This document shows, piece after piece, positions 24,792-33,467 of a stretch of 64,000 nucleotides of DNA (positions are counted from its first letter, which is position 1; every line of letters starts with the position of its first letter). Source of the stretch: Nocardioides sp. JQ2195 (GTDB taxonomy: Bacteria > Actinomycetota > Actinomycetes > Propionibacteriales > Nocardioidaceae); the NCBI RefSeq assembly GCF_012272695.1, contig NZ_CP050902.1, forward strand, positions 310,001 to 374,000, read 5' to 3'. Below the pieces are notes generated by a model that was not told where the DNA came from, searched no databases, and saw nothing but the letters and a program-made list of their open reading frames with translations. The translations under genes and the position numbers were made by a program.

Positions 24792-26489
24792 TCAGGAGCC
24801 CAGGAGCGCGCGCACCCGGTCGGCGCCGAGGGCCACGATCAACGTCGGGAGGCGTGGTCCGCGGTCCTTGTCGACGAGCAGGTTGTAGAGCAGCTTGAAG
24901 AACGCCTTCTGGTCGGCCTTCACCTCGTCGGTCGGGGCATCGTCGACGGCCAGGCCGCGGGCGAGCTTCGGCACGCCGTAGACCACCGACGTCACCTCGT
25001 CGAGCTCCAGGGGCGAGGGCAACGTCTCCAGCAGCAGCGAGACCCAGCGCGACTCGTCGTCGGAGAGCGCAGCGAGCCGAGCGGTGTCGGGCGTCGCGCG
25101 CACCGTCGTGCGGTCCTCGGCGTCGACGAAGTCGGAGGTCCACTGCATCGCGCGGTCCAGGCGCGGCTGCAGGTCGTCGACCGAGTCGTGTGCGTGGCCG
25201 ACCCGACCGATGATCTGGCTGATCATGTCGGCGGAGCCGGCGGTGACGTCGGCGACCGAGGCCAGCGTGCGGAACGGGACGACGACCTCGGGGGTCGGCA
25301 GGGTGCCGGCGGTGGTGGTCGCCGCGGCGCGCTCGAAGGCGAGCACCTGGGCGTCGCGCTTGTCGGGGTTCGCTGCCTTGCGGCCGAGCGCGTCCCACTC
25401 GTCGTAGAGGCGCACGACCTCGGGCCCGAACTCGACGTTGAAGGCCTGCTTGGGCTGGCGGCGCACGTAGAGCCAGCGCAGGATCGGGGCCTCGAGCACC
25501 TTGAGGGCGTCGGCCGCGGTCGGCACCCCTCCCCTGGAGGACGACATCTTCGCCATCCCGGCCACGCCCACGAACGAGTAGCCCACGAACGAGGGTGCCC
25601 GGCCGCCGTAGATCGCCTTCACCAGCTCCTTGCCGACCGTGTACGACGACCCGGGAGAGGCGTGGTCGACCCCGCCGGGCTCGAAGTCCACGCCCTCGAA
25701 GGCCCAGCGCATCGGCCAGTCGACCTTCCACACCAGCTTGCCCTCGCTCTGCGTGGCGAGGTTCGTGATGCCCTCGAAGGAACACGACTGGCAGGTGTAG
25801 GAGAGGTCGGTCGACTCGTCGTCGTACGCCGTGACGGTGGTGGTGTCCCGGCCGCAGTCGCGGCAGTAGGGCTTGTAGGGGAAGCGAGCCAGCAGGTCGT
25901 CACCGGTGGGCTCGTCCTCGACGGTCACGGAGTCGGCCAGTGCCACGGCCTCCTGCTCGGACTCGGCGACCGGGGCCGCGGCCTTGGTGCGGTAGCGGGC
26001 CAGCACCTGCTCGATGCGGTCGCGGTTGCGCACGGCGGTGAGGATCTGCTCGGTGTAGGTGCCGGACCGGTAGAGCTCGGTCTGCGAGAGCTCGTCCATC
26101 TCGACACCCATCGCGGCCAGGGCGTCCTGGAGCGGGGCCTTGAAGTGCGTGGCCCAGGAGTCGTGGCATCCCCACGGGTCCGGGACGGCCGAGAGCGGGC
26201 GCCCGATGTGCTCGTGCCACGACTCGTCGACCCCTGCCGGCACCTTGCGGAACCGGTCGTAGTCGTCCCACGAGTGCAGGTGGCGCACGTCGAGCCCGCG
26301 TGAGCGCAGCTCCTCGGCGACGAAGTGCACGGTCAGGAACTCACGCAGGTTGCCGAGGTGGATCGGGCCCGACGGGCTGGCTCCGGAGGCGACGGTGATC
26401 AGCTCGGCGTCGTCACCGGCATGGCGAACGGCGTCGTCGGCGGCCCGGGTCACCCAGTCGCTCGGGGTCTGTGGTCCGCCTCGTGCCAT
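24792..26489 (-). CDS. lysS: lysyl-tRNA synthetase, class I (archaeal type)
   Basis: A 565-residue synthetase that charges tRNA-Lys. Unlike the class II enzyme of most bacteria it has the class I signatures SGPIHLGN (40-47, HIGH-like) and KMSSS (314-318). A zinc-binding pair, Cys209/Cys212 and Cys233/Cys236, lies between them, as in archaeal LysRS. The ATG at 26489 gives the standard N-terminus and has GGAG upstream; longer versions of the frame would swallow the inverted repeat at 26562-26606. It converges on DUF3151 with 53 bp between stops. Class I LysRS occurs in several actinobacteria and spirochaetes. Confidence 0.95.
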   Translation of the reverse strand: MARGGPQTPSDWVTRAADDAVRHAGDDAELITVASGASPSGPIHLGNLREFLTVHFVAEELRSRGLDVRHLHSWDDYDRFRKVPAGVDESWHEHIGRPLSAVPDPWGCHDSWATHFKAPLQDALAAMGVEMDELSQTELYRSGTYTEQILTAVRNRDRIEQVLARYRTKAAAPVAESEQEAVALADSVTVEDEPTGDDLLARFPYKPYCRDCGRDTTTVTAYDDESTDLSYTCQSCSFEGITNLATQSEGKLVWKVDWPMRWAFEGVDFEPGGVDHASPGSSYTVGKELVKAIYGGRAPSFVGYSFVGVAGMAKMSSSRGGVPTAADALKVLEAPILRWLYVRRQPKQAFNVEFGPEVVRLYDEWDALGRKAANPDKRDAQVLAFERAAATTTAGTLPTPEVVVPFRTLASVADVTAGSADMISQIIGRVGHAHDSVDDLQPRLDRAMQWTSDFVDAEDRTTVRATPDTARLAALSDDESRWVSLLLETLPSPLELDEVTSVVYGVPKLARGLAVDDAPTDEVKADQKAFFKLLYNLLVDKDRGPRLPTLIVALGADRVRALLGS

Positions 26490-26561
26490 GGTGACGCGCT
26501 CCTGAAGGTTCGGGTGGGTTGGCCAAGGGGAAACGCTACCCGAGCCCTCCCGAACGCATGA

Positions 26562-26606
26562 ATGGGCGACGAAATGGTCCCGCCCACAGCCCATTTCGAC
26601 GCCCAT
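26562..26606. repeat. 16-bp-arm inverted repeat between lysS and HTH regulator
   Basis: The left arm ATGGGCGACGAAATGG (26562-26577) and right arm CCATTTCGACGCCCAT (26591-26606) pair at 15 of 16 positions around a 13-nt spacer. It lies 72 bp upstream of the divergent lysS start and 125 bp upstream of the HTH gene. No gene ends here, so it is not a terminator. It could be an operator for the neighbouring regulator or an RNA hairpin in the lysS leader. Confidence 0.75.
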
Positions 26607-26718
26607 CAGGCACGACTGAGCGGTCAAACCCCCCGCGATTCGACCGTTCTGTCTGCCTGCGCAGCACATCTTGGCACCGTTCCCGGCCGCTGTCCTGTCA
26701 CAAATGGGCCAATGGCAC

Positions 26719-26724
26719 TAACCT
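26719..26724 (+). promoter_or_regulatory. -10 box TAACCT, HTH regulator (leaderless)
   Basis: TAACCT, then 7 nt, then the ATG at 26732. Confidence 0.45.
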
Positions 26725-26731
26725 GCCAACC

Positions 26732-27700
26732 ATGCCCCTGAGACGACTCGACGCGCTGGCCGTGCTCGGCATCTCGCCGTCGGAGGTGGACTGGCACCAA
26801 CGGCTGCGACCGCACTCCGGCGTCTCGTTGGACGAGGCCGCGGCGGCACTCGAGATCGACCGCGAGGAGCTCGAACGGGTCCTCGAGCCGCTGGTCGCGG
26901 CGGGAGTGGCGGCCGTCAGCGACGACCAGCTGAGCGTGCCTGCCGGCTACGACCTGTTGGCCGAGGTGGTCGCCGCGGAGGCCGACCAGCTCCGGTCGGT
27001 GGTCGACCGGTTGGAACGGCTCCGCGTCTCGATCCCGGACGTCAGCGGGATGCTCGGCGACCAGCCGGCCGGACCGGGGTTGTCGGATGTCGAGCTGCGC
27101 GCCGGCCACGACGTGCACGCGACCCTGCGCGCCTGGGTATCGGAGTCCCGCGGGGACCTGATGTGGCTGCGCCCGGACCAGTGGAAGCTGCCCCAGGAGC
27201 CGGCGATGTCACGCGCCGTCCGGGCCGCCCTGGCCCGTGGCCAGCGCTCACGTGCGATCTACCCGGCTCGGGTGCTGGAGGAGGCGCCGCGCTCGCTCTT
27301 CGAGCGGATGGATGCGGGGGAGGAGGTCCGCCTGGTCCCCGAGGTGCCGAGCCGGATGGCGGTCGTGGCGGGTGTCGGCGCGGTGGTCCCGGAGGTGTGG
27401 GGGGTGGCCAACCAGCGACGCATCCTGCTCCGCCAGGTCGGCATGACCGCGGTGCTGGCCGAGCTCTTCGAGGAGATCTGGTCGCGAGCGGTCGTGGTTC
27501 CCGGAGCGGCCCGGGGCGACACGGACCGCCGCATGCTGCTGCAGCAGATGGGCCGTGGCATGCGCGACGAACAGATCGCGCGCACCATGGGCCTGAGCCT
27601 GCGGACCGTACGCCGTCGGGTCGCCGACCTGCTGCAGGAACTCGGTGTCGACACCCGCTTCCAGGCGGGTGTCGAAGCGGTGCGCCGCGGGTGGGTCTAG
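26732..27700 (+). CDS. two-HTH (TrmB-like/LuxR-type) transcriptional regulator
   Basis: A 322-residue cytoplasmic protein. The N-terminus (about 1-70) has a winged-helix pattern (SLDEAAAALEIDREELERVL) like TrmB-type regulators. The middle is an unrecognised sensor-like domain. The C-terminus (about 268-320) is a LuxR-type HTH containing MRDEQIARTMGLSLRTVRRRV. There is no receiver domain or P-loop. The gene's stop and that of the convergent lipid kinase share the four bases CTAG at 27697-27700. Targets are unknown; the strong inverted repeat upstream is a candidate site. Confidence 0.8.
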   Translation: MPLRRLDALAVLGISPSEVDWHQRLRPHSGVSLDEAAAALEIDREELERVLEPLVAAGVAAVSDDQLSVPAGYDLLAEVVAAEADQLRSVVDRLERLRVSIPDVSGMLGDQPAGPGLSDVELRAGHDVHATLRAWVSESRGDLMWLRPDQWKLPQEPAMSRAVRAALARGQRSRAIYPARVLEEAPRSLFERMDAGEEVRLVPEVPSRMAVVAGVGAVVPEVWGVANQRRILLRQVGMTAVLAELFEEIWSRAVVVPGAARGDTDRRMLLQQMGRGMRDEQIARTMGLSLRTVRRRVADLLQELGVDTRFQAGVEAVRRGWV

Positions 27701-28590
27701 CGGGTGAGGGAGTAGGCGCCCGGCTCGACCCGCCAGGTCCGCCGGGTCTCCGGTCCGTGGATCTCGCCGTCGGCGCTGGTCCAGAACTCCTCACCGGCAA
27801 CGGTGACCGTCGTGCCGCGCATGGTGAGCACGTCCTCGTGGGAGTCGTGCTCGCCGCGTGAGAGCAGGGTTGCGAAGTTGACCTTCGACCAGCCCTGGAC
27901 GGCACGGGAGATCATCACGTCGATCGAGCCGTCGGTCGGCTCGGCGTCGGGGTTGAGGGTCGTCCCTCCGCCGACGTCGGAGCCGTTGCCGAGGGAGACC
28001 ATCAGCACCGGCTGGTCGAGGTCGTTGACCACCTTGCCGTCCACCTCGACCTTCAGCCGCAGGACGTGCGGCCGGAGCGCGGCCAGGGCGGCGCCGATCG
28101 GATAGCCGATCTTGCCCAGCTTCACCTTGCCCAGCACGCCCTTGACGGCGGAGCCGAGGCGGCCGGCCTGGGCGCTGGCGCCGAGGTGCACGTTGTTGAC
28201 CACGATGTCGCCGAACTCGTCGACCAGCAGGTCCGTGGGGGTGGGCTTGCCGTGCAGCACGAGACGGGCGGCCTTCGCGGGGTCCTCGGGGATCCCCGCA
28301 CTGCGGGCGAAGTCGTTGCCGGTGCCCAGCGGGATCAGGCCGAGCACCTTGCCGGCCAGCTCGTTGCGCCGGTGCAGGGCGGCCACGACGGCGTGGATGC
28401 TGCCGTCCCCGCCGGCGATCACGATGCGACGGGATCCGGCGCGGTGCAGCACGCCGTCGAGCTCGCCGGGGTTCGACGTCTCGGCGATCTCGACACTGCA
28501 CTCGGCGCGGAGGACGTCGAGGGCCAGCTCGAGATTGGCCTGGTCGGAGCTCCCGGCCTGGGAGTTGGTGATCAGCAGCAATGGTTCCAC
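27697..28590 (-). CDS. diacylglycerol kinase-like lipid kinase (YegS/DgkB type)
   Basis: A 297-residue kinase of the DAGK catalytic family, which phosphorylates diacylglycerol or related lipids (in actinobacteria also phosphatidylinositol precursors) with ATP. The nucleotide motif GGDGS is at 60-64 and PLGTGNDFAR at 87-96; a second NGSDVGGGTTLNPDAEPTDG region near 208 is typical of the C-terminal beta-sandwich. The GTG at 28590 is supported by TAGGGT 8 nt upstream. It diverges from purA, with 105 bp between starts. Confidence 0.9.
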   Translation of the reverse strand: MEPLLLITNSQAGSSDQANLELALDVLRAECSVEIAETSNPGELDGVLHRAGSRRIVIAGGDGSIHAVVAALHRRNELAGKVLGLIPLGTGNDFARSAGIPEDPAKAARLVLHGKPTPTDLLVDEFGDIVVNNVHLGASAQAGRLGSAVKGVLGKVKLGKIGYPIGAALAALRPHVLRLKVEVDGKVVNDLDQPVLMVSLGNGSDVGGGTTLNPDAEPTDGSIDVMISRAVQGWSKVNFATLLSRGEHDSHEDVLTMRGTTVTVAGEEFWTSADGEIHGPETRRTWRVEPGAYSLTR

Positions 28591-28598
28591 GATCCGTG

Positions 28599-28604
28599 AC
28601 CCTA
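28599..28604 (-). promoter_or_regulatory. -10 box TAGGGT, lipid kinase (leaderless)
   Basis: TAGGGT on the minus strand, 8 nt before the GTG at 28590. Confidence 0.45.
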
Positions 28605-28695
28605 CCGTCGGCTTTGGTAACGTGTGGTCGCAAGAGCCCGTTTCAGCACTTGCGCTGTTGCCGGGCTGTTTCCATGTCTACGGAGGGGGCACTCC

Positions 28696-29982
28696 ATGCC
28701 CGCGATCATCGTTCTGGGCGCCCAGTGGGGCGACGAAGGCAAGGGCAAGGCGACCGACCTGCTCGCGCAGGACACGGCCATCGACTACGTCGTCCGCACC
28801 AGCGGCGGCCACAACGCCGGCCACACCATCGTGGTGAACGGCGAGAAGTTCGCCACCCACCTGCTGCCCAGCGGCATCCTCACCCCGGGCGCCACCTCCG
28901 TGATCGCCAACGGCGTCGTGGTCTCTCCCGAGGCGCTCTTCCGTGAGCTCGACGGCCTGATCGAGCGTGGCGTCGAGGTGGCCGACCTGAAGGTCAGCGC
29001 CAACGCCCACGTCATCGCGTCCTACCACTCCACGATCGACAAGGTCTCCGAGCGCTTCCTCGGCAAGAACAACATCGGCACGACGGGGCGCGGCATCGGG
29101 CCGGCGTACTCCGACAAGGTGAACCGCTACGGCGTGCGCGTCGCGGACCTCTTCGACGAGAAGATCCTGCGCGAGAAGATCGAGGCCGCACTCGACGTGC
29201 GCAACCACCTGCTCACCAAGGTCTACAACCGCCGGGCGATCGAGGTCGACGCGGTCGTCGAGGAGCTCACCCAGTACGTCGACCGGCTGCGGCCGATGGT
29301 CGCCGACACGTCGCTGCTGCTCAACCAGGCGCTCGACGCCGACAAGACGGTGCTCTTCGAGGGCGCCCAGGCGACGATGCTCGACGTCGACCACGGCACC
29401 TACCCGTTCGTGACCAGCAGCAACCCGGTCTCCGGCGGGGTGTGCGTGGGCGCCGGGGTCGGGCCGACCCGCATCGACCGGGTGATCGGCGTGATCAAGG
29501 CCTACACGACGCGCGTCGGGTCCGGTCCGTTCCCGACCGAGCTGTTCGACGACGACGGCGTGAAGCTGCAGACGCTCGGCGGTGAGATCGGTGTCTCCAC
29601 CGGCCGCACCCGTCGCTGCGGGTGGTACGACTCGGTGATCGCGCGCTACACCACCCGGGTCAACGGGCTCACCGAGTTCTTCCTGACCAAGCTCGACATC
29701 CTCGGCGACTGGGAACGCATCCCGGTGTGCGTGGCCTACGAGATCGACGGCCAGCGGGTCGACGAGATGCCGATGACGCAGACCGAGTTCCACCACGCCA
29801 CGCCGATCTATGAGTTCTTCGACGGCTGGGGGACCGACATCTCCGGCTGCCGTCGCTTCGAGGACCTGCCGAAGAACGCGCAGGTCTACGTGAAGGCGCT
29901 CGAGGAGCTCAGCGGTGCGCCGTTCTGGGGTGTCGGTGTCGGACCGGGTCGCGAGCAGACGATCGTGGTCCACGACAGCTGA
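28696..29982 (+). CDS. purA: adenylosuccinate synthetase
   Basis: A 428-residue enzyme that joins IMP and aspartate using GTP, the first step of AMP synthesis. The N-terminal GTP-binding motif GDEGKGK is at 12-18, followed by SGGHNAGHT (about 36) and later [10 protein letters not shown] and TSSNPVSGG. The ATG at 28696 has a strong GGAGGGGG site five to six nt upstream, so this gene has a leader, unlike most other purine genes here. It ends 8 bp before the convergent receptor kinase gene. Confidence 0.97.
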   Translation: MPAIIVLGAQWGDEGKGKATDLLAQDTAIDYVVRTSGGHNAGHTIVVNGEKFATHLLPSGILTPGATSVIANGVVVSPEALFRELDGLIERGVEVADLKVSANAHVIASYHSTIDKVSERFLGKNNIGTTGRGIGPAYSDKVNRYGVRVADLFDEKILREKIEAALDVRNHLLTKVYNRRAIEVDAVVEELTQYVDRLRPMVADTSLLLNQALDADKTVLFEGAQATMLDVDHGTYPFVTSSNPVSGGVCVGAGVGPTRIDRVIGVIKAYTTRVGSGPFPTELFDDDGVKLQTLGGEIGVSTGRTRRCGWYDSVIARYTTRVNGLTEFFLTKLDILGDWERIPVCVAYEIDGQRVDEMPMTQTEFHHATPIYEFFDGWGTDISGCRRFEDLPKNAQVYVKALEELSGAPFWGVGVGPGREQTIVVHDS

Positions 29983-29990
29983 CGCCGGGG

Positions 29991-32078
29991 TCAGGTGATG
30001 TTGTCGGTCACGATCGACCAGGTCTCGTCGCACTCCTTGTTGAGGCAGGCGACCTCGGCCCAGCGGGAGGGCGCCCGGAACGACTCGCCCGTGGACAGGG
30101 CGACGTCGAGACGCACGTGGGTCTCGGTGTTGCTGCGCTGCAGCACGGCGTCCGACTTCCCGTCACCGTCGACGTCGACCAGGGCCAGGGCCGCAGTCCC
30201 CTCAGGGTCGCCGACGGGGTCGGTGGCCCAGTCCTCGCCCTCGGAGAGGGCATCGTCCTCGAACCGGTGCACGCGCAGGATGCCGGGAACGTCACGCACC
30301 AGGACCACCACCTCTTCGGTCCCGTCCCCGTCGAGGTCGGCCACGTCGACGGGTGGCGGAACCGGGCCGTCGAAGGGCGTCGCCTGCCCGGCGCTCGCCG
30401 GGGCGAACCCGGAACCGTCGGAGCGCAGCACCCGCAGCTCCGCCTCCGGACCGTCCTCGCCCGCGTGGGTGCGACGCAGGACCAGGTCGTCGCGCCGGTC
30501 GCCGTCGACATCACCGGCCACCATCACCTCGCCGTAGCCGGCCCAGCCCGCGATGGTGCCGGCCGGGGTGGGCTGCGCGAAACCGTTGTCGGTGGCCACG
30601 GCCAGCTCGAGCTCGAGCGTGGACCGGGCATCGTCGGGCCGGCGTGCCCAGGTCAGCAGCAGGTCGTCGAGGCCGTCGCCGTTGACGTCGGCCATCACCG
30701 GGAACGCGTCGTCGCGGTGGCCGCGCCGACCGAAGGCGACGCCGGACTGGGTGCCGTCGCTGCTGATGACGGTGACGTCGAGCCCCTTGGTCTCCAGGTT
30801 GTCGTCGATCGCCACCACGTCGTCGTGCCCGTCGCCGTCCACGTCTCCACGCACCATGTAGCCGTCGGGCTGAGACGTCCGCCGGGGCTCGGCGAAGGAC
30901 GTGCCCGTGGAGCGGACCAGGAAGTTGCGGCCCTCCTTGTACTTGCTGCCCCAGTTGAACCAGCGGAAGACCAGGTCGCCCCGGCCGTCACCGTCGACGT
31001 CACCCTGGATCGCGGCGGGCTCCTGCCCGGGCGGCTGGTCATCGCCCTGCTGACGCCACACGGCGTACGACGCCCCGGCGACGAGGGCGAGCGCGAGCAG
31101 CGCAGCGACCGGCCACCGCGGGGCGCCGGGCCGCTGGCGGGACGTGCCGGAGCGGGAACCGTCGCGCACGGCCGTCCCGGTGCCGTCGGGTGCGTGGGTG
31201 GGGCCTTCCGGGGCGACCAGTGCGCGGTCGCCGAGGCGGGTCAGGGAGAGCAGGTCGACGCGGAACTCAGCGGCCGTCGGATAGCGGTCGGCGGGATCCT
31301 TGGCCAGGGCCTTGGCGAGGACGGCGTTCACCCGGGTCGTCGCAGGGTCGTCGCCGATGAACTGGGGCACCGGGTCCCGGACCTGGGCCAGGGCGACCTC
31401 GACGTCGGAGCCGGCGTACGGCGCGTGGCCGGTCAGCGTGGCCCACAGCACGCAGCCGAGGGCGTAGATGTCGGAGCGCGCGGTCCCCGGGTCGCCCTTG
31501 GTGCGCTCGGGTGCCAGCCAGGCCCAGCTGCCGGCGACACCGCCGGTCTGGGTGAGGCCGGTGCTGCCGGCATGGGCGATGCCGAAGTCGCACAGGTAGG
31601 CGAAGGGCTCGGACCCGCTGCTGTCGAGGGGGCTCTCGCGCAGCAGCACGTTGCTCGGCTTCACGTCGCGGTGCACGACGCCGGCCCGGTGGGCGTCGGA
31701 GAGTGCCTCGGCGATCTGCGCGGACACGTTCGCGGCGCGGGTCAGCGACAGGCTCCCGGTCTCGCGCAACAGGTCGGAGAGGTCGCCGCCCCGGACGAAC
31801 TGGGTGGCGATCCACGGGACGCCGTCCTCGACGCCGTGGTCCAGGATCGCGATCACGTGGGGGGAGTCGAGACGGGCCATGATGTCGGCCTCGCGCTCGA
31901 AGCGCTGGGTGAACGCGTCGTCCCCGGTCAGCCGGCCGGCCATCACCTTCAGCGCCACCGTGCGGTTCAGGTGCGTGTCGGTGGCCCGGAAGACCACGCC
32001 CATGCCGCCCATGCCGATGCGCTCGTCGATGCGGTAGCGACCGAAGCGGGTGCCGGGAGCAGGAGTGTTCAGCGACAT
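29991..32078 (-). CDS. receptor Ser/Thr kinase with FG-GAP/VCBS-type sensor domain
   Basis: A 695-residue protein. The kinase domain (13-281) has Lys44, HRD 136-138, DFG 164-166 and LAPERT, so it should be active. After a linker there is one membrane helix (322-341), then an outside domain of about 350 residues with six D-x-D/N-x-D-G repeats, at about 360, 412, 464, 523, 581 and 635 (GDVDGDG, ADVNGDG, ADLDGDG and similar). This is the calcium-binding loop pattern of FG-GAP/VCBS beta-propellers, as in integrins. The ATG at 32078 is set by the start of the kinase fold. It diverges from purD by 58 bp. Confidence 0.92.
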   Translation of the reverse strand: MSLNTPAPGTRFGRYRIDERIGMGGMGVVFRATDTHLNRTVALKVMAGRLTGDDAFTQRFEREADIMARLDSPHVIAILDHGVEDGVPWIATQFVRGGDLSDLLRETGSLSLTRAANVSAQIAEALSDAHRAGVVHRDVKPSNVLLRESPLDSSGSEPFAYLCDFGIAHAGSTGLTQTGGVAGSWAWLAPERTKGDPGTARSDIYALGCVLWATLTGHAPYAGSDVEVALAQVRDPVPQFIGDDPATTRVNAVLAKALAKDPADRYPTAAEFRVDLLSLTRLGDRALVAPEGPTHAPDGTGTAVRDGSRSGTSRQRPGAPRWPVAALLALALVAGASYAVWRQQGDDQPPGQEPAAIQGDVDGDGRGDLVFRWFNWGSKYKEGRNFLVRSTGTSFAEPRRTSQPDGYMVRGDVDGDGHDDVVAIDDNLETKGLDVTVISSDGTQSGVAFGRRGHRDDAFPVMADVNGDGLDDLLLTWARRPDDARSTLELELAVATDNGFAQPTPAGTIAGWAGYGEVMVAGDVDGDRRDDLVLRRTHAGEDGPEAELRVLRSDGSGFAPASAGQATPFDGPVPPPVDVADLDGDGTEEVVVLVRDVPGILRVHRFEDDALSEGEDWATDPVGDPEGTAALALVDVDGDGKSDAVLQRSNTETHVRLDVALSTGESFRAPSRWAEVACLNKECDETWSIVTDNIT

Positions 32079-32122
32079 GACGGCCCCATCCTGCCCCACG
32101 CCGGTCGACGAGAAACGCACCG

Positions 32123-32128
32123 TAGGAT
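32123..32128 (+). promoter_or_regulatory. -10 box TAGGAT, purD (leaderless)
   Basis: TAGGAT, 8 nt before the GTG at 32137. Confidence 0.45.
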
Positions 32129-32136
32129 CGACACCC

Positions 32137-33408
32137 GTGAAGACTCTCGTGATCGGCAGCGGAGGCCGCGAGCACGCCCTCGTCCTTGCCCTGGCCCAGG
32201 ATCCCTCCGTCACCGAGGTGCACGCCGCTCCCGGCAACCCCGGGATGGCGACGACGGCGACCCTGCACGACGTGGACCCGATGGACGGCCCCGCGGTCGC
32301 CGACCTGGCCGAGCGGCTGGGCATCGACCTCGTCGTGGTGGGCCCCGAGGCGCCCCTGGTGGCCGGCGTCGGTGACGCGGTGACGGCCCGCGGCATCGCC
32401 TCCTGCGGCCCGTCGAGGGCGGCCGCCCAGCTCGAGGGCTCCAAGGCGTTCAGCAAGGAGGTGATGGCCGCCGCCGGCGTGCCGACCGCCGGTTCCGCCA
32501 CCTGCTCGACGCAGGAGGAGGCCGCGGCCGCGCTGGACGCGTTCGGGGCGCCGTACGTCGTCAAGGACAACGCCCTCGCCGCCGGCAAGGGCGTCGTGGT
32601 CACCAACGACCGGGACGAGGCGCTGGCCCACGCCGCGTCCTGCGACACCGTGGTCATCGAGGAGTTCCTCGCCGGCCCCGAGGTGTCGCTGTTCGCGGTC
32701 TGCGACGGCACCATGGCGCACCCGTTGCAGCCGGCCCAGGACTTCAAGCGCATCTTCGACGGCGGCCGCGGCGCCAACACCGGCGGCATGGGCTCCTACA
32801 CGCCGCTGACGTGGGCGCCCGCCGACCTCGTCACGACCGTGATGGAGACCGTCGTACAGCCCACGCTCGACGAGATGGCGCGCCGCGACACCCCGTTCCG
32901 GGGCTGCCTCTACGTCGGCCTGGCGCTCACCGACGCCGGCCCCAAGGTGATCGAGTTCAACGTGCGCTTCGGGGATCCCGACATCCAGCCCGTGCTCGCG
33001 GTGCTGGACTCACCCCTGGGTGAGCTGCTGCACGCCGCGGCGCGGGGCCGGCTCTCGGAGGTCGAGGCGCCCAGGTTCCGGGACGGCGCGGCCGTCAGCA
33101 TCGTGCTCGCCTCCGCCGGTTACCCGGAGTCGTCGTCGAAGGGCGACGTGATCATCGGCACCGAGACCCTGGCCTCCGAGCCCGACGTCGACGTGATCCA
33201 CGCCGGGACCGCCCTCGACGACCAGGGCCGCCTCGTGACCGCCGGTGGTCGCGTGCTCGCCGTGCGCGCCACGGGCACCGACGTCGCGGACGCCCGGGCG
33301 AAGGCCTCGGAAGGCGTGGCGGCGATCAGCTTCCCCGGCATGCAGCACCGCACCGACATCGCCGCCGAGCCGCTCGGTGTGGTCGAGGGCGCTGCCGCCC
33401 TCGAGTGA
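32137..33408 (+). CDS. purD: phosphoribosylamine-glycine ligase
   Basis: A 423-residue ATP-grasp enzyme for the second step of IMP synthesis: phosphoribosylamine plus glycine plus ATP gives GAR. Landmarks are VIGSGGREHAL at the N-terminus, KDNALAAGKGVVV (about 144), GGRGANTGGMGSY (about 209) and NVRFGDPDIQPVL (about 275). The GTG at 32137 gives the standard start. The stop is 59 bp before purB, so the two could share a transcript. Confidence 0.97.
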   Translation: MKTLVIGSGGREHALVLALAQDPSVTEVHAAPGNPGMATTATLHDVDPMDGPAVADLAERLGIDLVVVGPEAPLVAGVGDAVTARGIASCGPSRAAAQLEGSKAFSKEVMAAAGVPTAGSATCSTQEEAAAALDAFGAPYVVKDNALAAGKGVVVTNDRDEALAHAASCDTVVIEEFLAGPEVSLFAVCDGTMAHPLQPAQDFKRIFDGGRGANTGGMGSYTPLTWAPADLVTTVMETVVQPTLDEMARRDTPFRGCLYVGLALTDAGPKVIEFNVRFGDPDIQPVLAVLDSPLGELLHAAARGRLSEVEAPRFRDGAAVSIVLASAGYPESSSKGDVIIGTETLASEPDVDVIHAGTALDDQGRLVTAGGRVLAVRATGTDVADARAKASEGVAAISFPGMQHRTDIAAEPLGVVEGAAALE

Positions 33409-33467
33409 CGCGACCCGCGGCTGAGAACGATTCGAGACGTCCCGCTGCCCGTGAGAAACTTGGGCAC

